Source: Parachlorella kessleri (Eukaryota > Chlorophyta > Trebouxiophyceae > Chlorellales > Chlorellaceae). From it: DNA of 11,457 nucleotides. Where the stretch lies: positions 1 through 11,457 of the forward strand of contig BBXU01000490.1 in assembly GCA_001598975.1 (NCBI GenBank). Reading direction: 5' to 3'. The stretch's first letter is position 1; every line of letters begins with the position of its first letter. Below are positions 11,275 through 11,457 of this stretch, piece after piece. The notes under the pieces were generated by a model that saw only the letters and a program-made list of their open reading frames with translations, had not been told where the DNA came from and ran no database searches. The translations under genes and the position numbers were made by a program.

Positions 11275-11457
11275 TGTGTGATGCAGAGAAGAGTAACTGC
11301 TGGCGGTAAAGGCCCAACTTTAAACTGCGCCAAATGGCATTGATGGGGTTGCAACGGGCTTGGCACACTCATACCAGTCTAGACCTAAAATGCTCATACA
11401 CCCTACGGAATTCTAGCAGCGTTGTTCTGGTGCGTCTATTAGCATGGGTGGCAGGTA

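Larger units (their letters stand above)
10897..11457 (+). other. NEET 3' UTR and downstream intergenic DNA
   Basis: After the NEET stop there is no recognisable gene to the window end. The stretch holds a TGTAA at 10914-10918, a three-copy tandem repeat at 11037-11274, and a second TGTAA inside the last repeat copy at 11256-11260. An ATG at 11444 followed by a possible donor (GGCAG|GTA) at the very edge is too little to call a gene. Confidence 0.7.

Noticed and set aside
11444..11457. Possible first exon of a fourth gene (ATGGGTGGCAG then GT)
   Set aside because: Four codons at the window edge cannot be told from chance.

Overview
This window looks like nuclear DNA from a chlorophyte green alga. 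The evidence is protein-coding genes cut by many short spliceosomal introns (85 to 460 bases, almost all ending in TGCAG or CGCAG), strongly G/C-ending codons in several exons, TGTAA poly(A) signals of the algal type, and a plastid-like transit peptide on the third gene. Nothing is bacterial, and there is no tRNA, rRNA, CRISPR array or transposase that I can support.

Three genes lie head to tail on the + strand. (1) Positions 348-3657 hold the last nine exons of a proton-translocating NAD(P)+ transhydrogenase (NNT): the end of the membrane domain and the whole NADP(H)-binding domain. The 5' part lies outside the window. (2) Positions 4993-9337 hold a complete 12-exon gene for a 430-residue membrane-anchored AAA ATPase of the Msp1/ATAD1 family. 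(3) Positions 9881-10896 hold a complete 5-exon gene for a 96-residue NEET protein with a CDGSH-type 2Fe-2S domain. The gaps (3658-4992, 9338-9880, 10897-11457) hold 3' UTRs, promoter regions and, in the last one, three copies of an ~80-base tandem repeat.

The three genes are transcribed separately; nothing suggests an operon. All three are expected to serve organelles: NADPH supply at the inner mitochondrial membrane, removal of mislocalised tail-anchored proteins from the outer membrane or peroxisomes, and Fe-S/redox homeostasis in plastid or mitochondrion. That shared theme is inference and may be chance.

The most notable structural signal is splicing. Protein continuity requires GC-AG introns at three of the 23 complete introns, two of them in the tiny NEET gene, and one of these splits the iron-sulfur ligand motif. 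Third-position GC also changes sharply, from about 95% in sampled NNT and later ATAD1 exons to about 60% in the first ATAD1 exons and the NEET gene. I found no convincing new multi-gene system.
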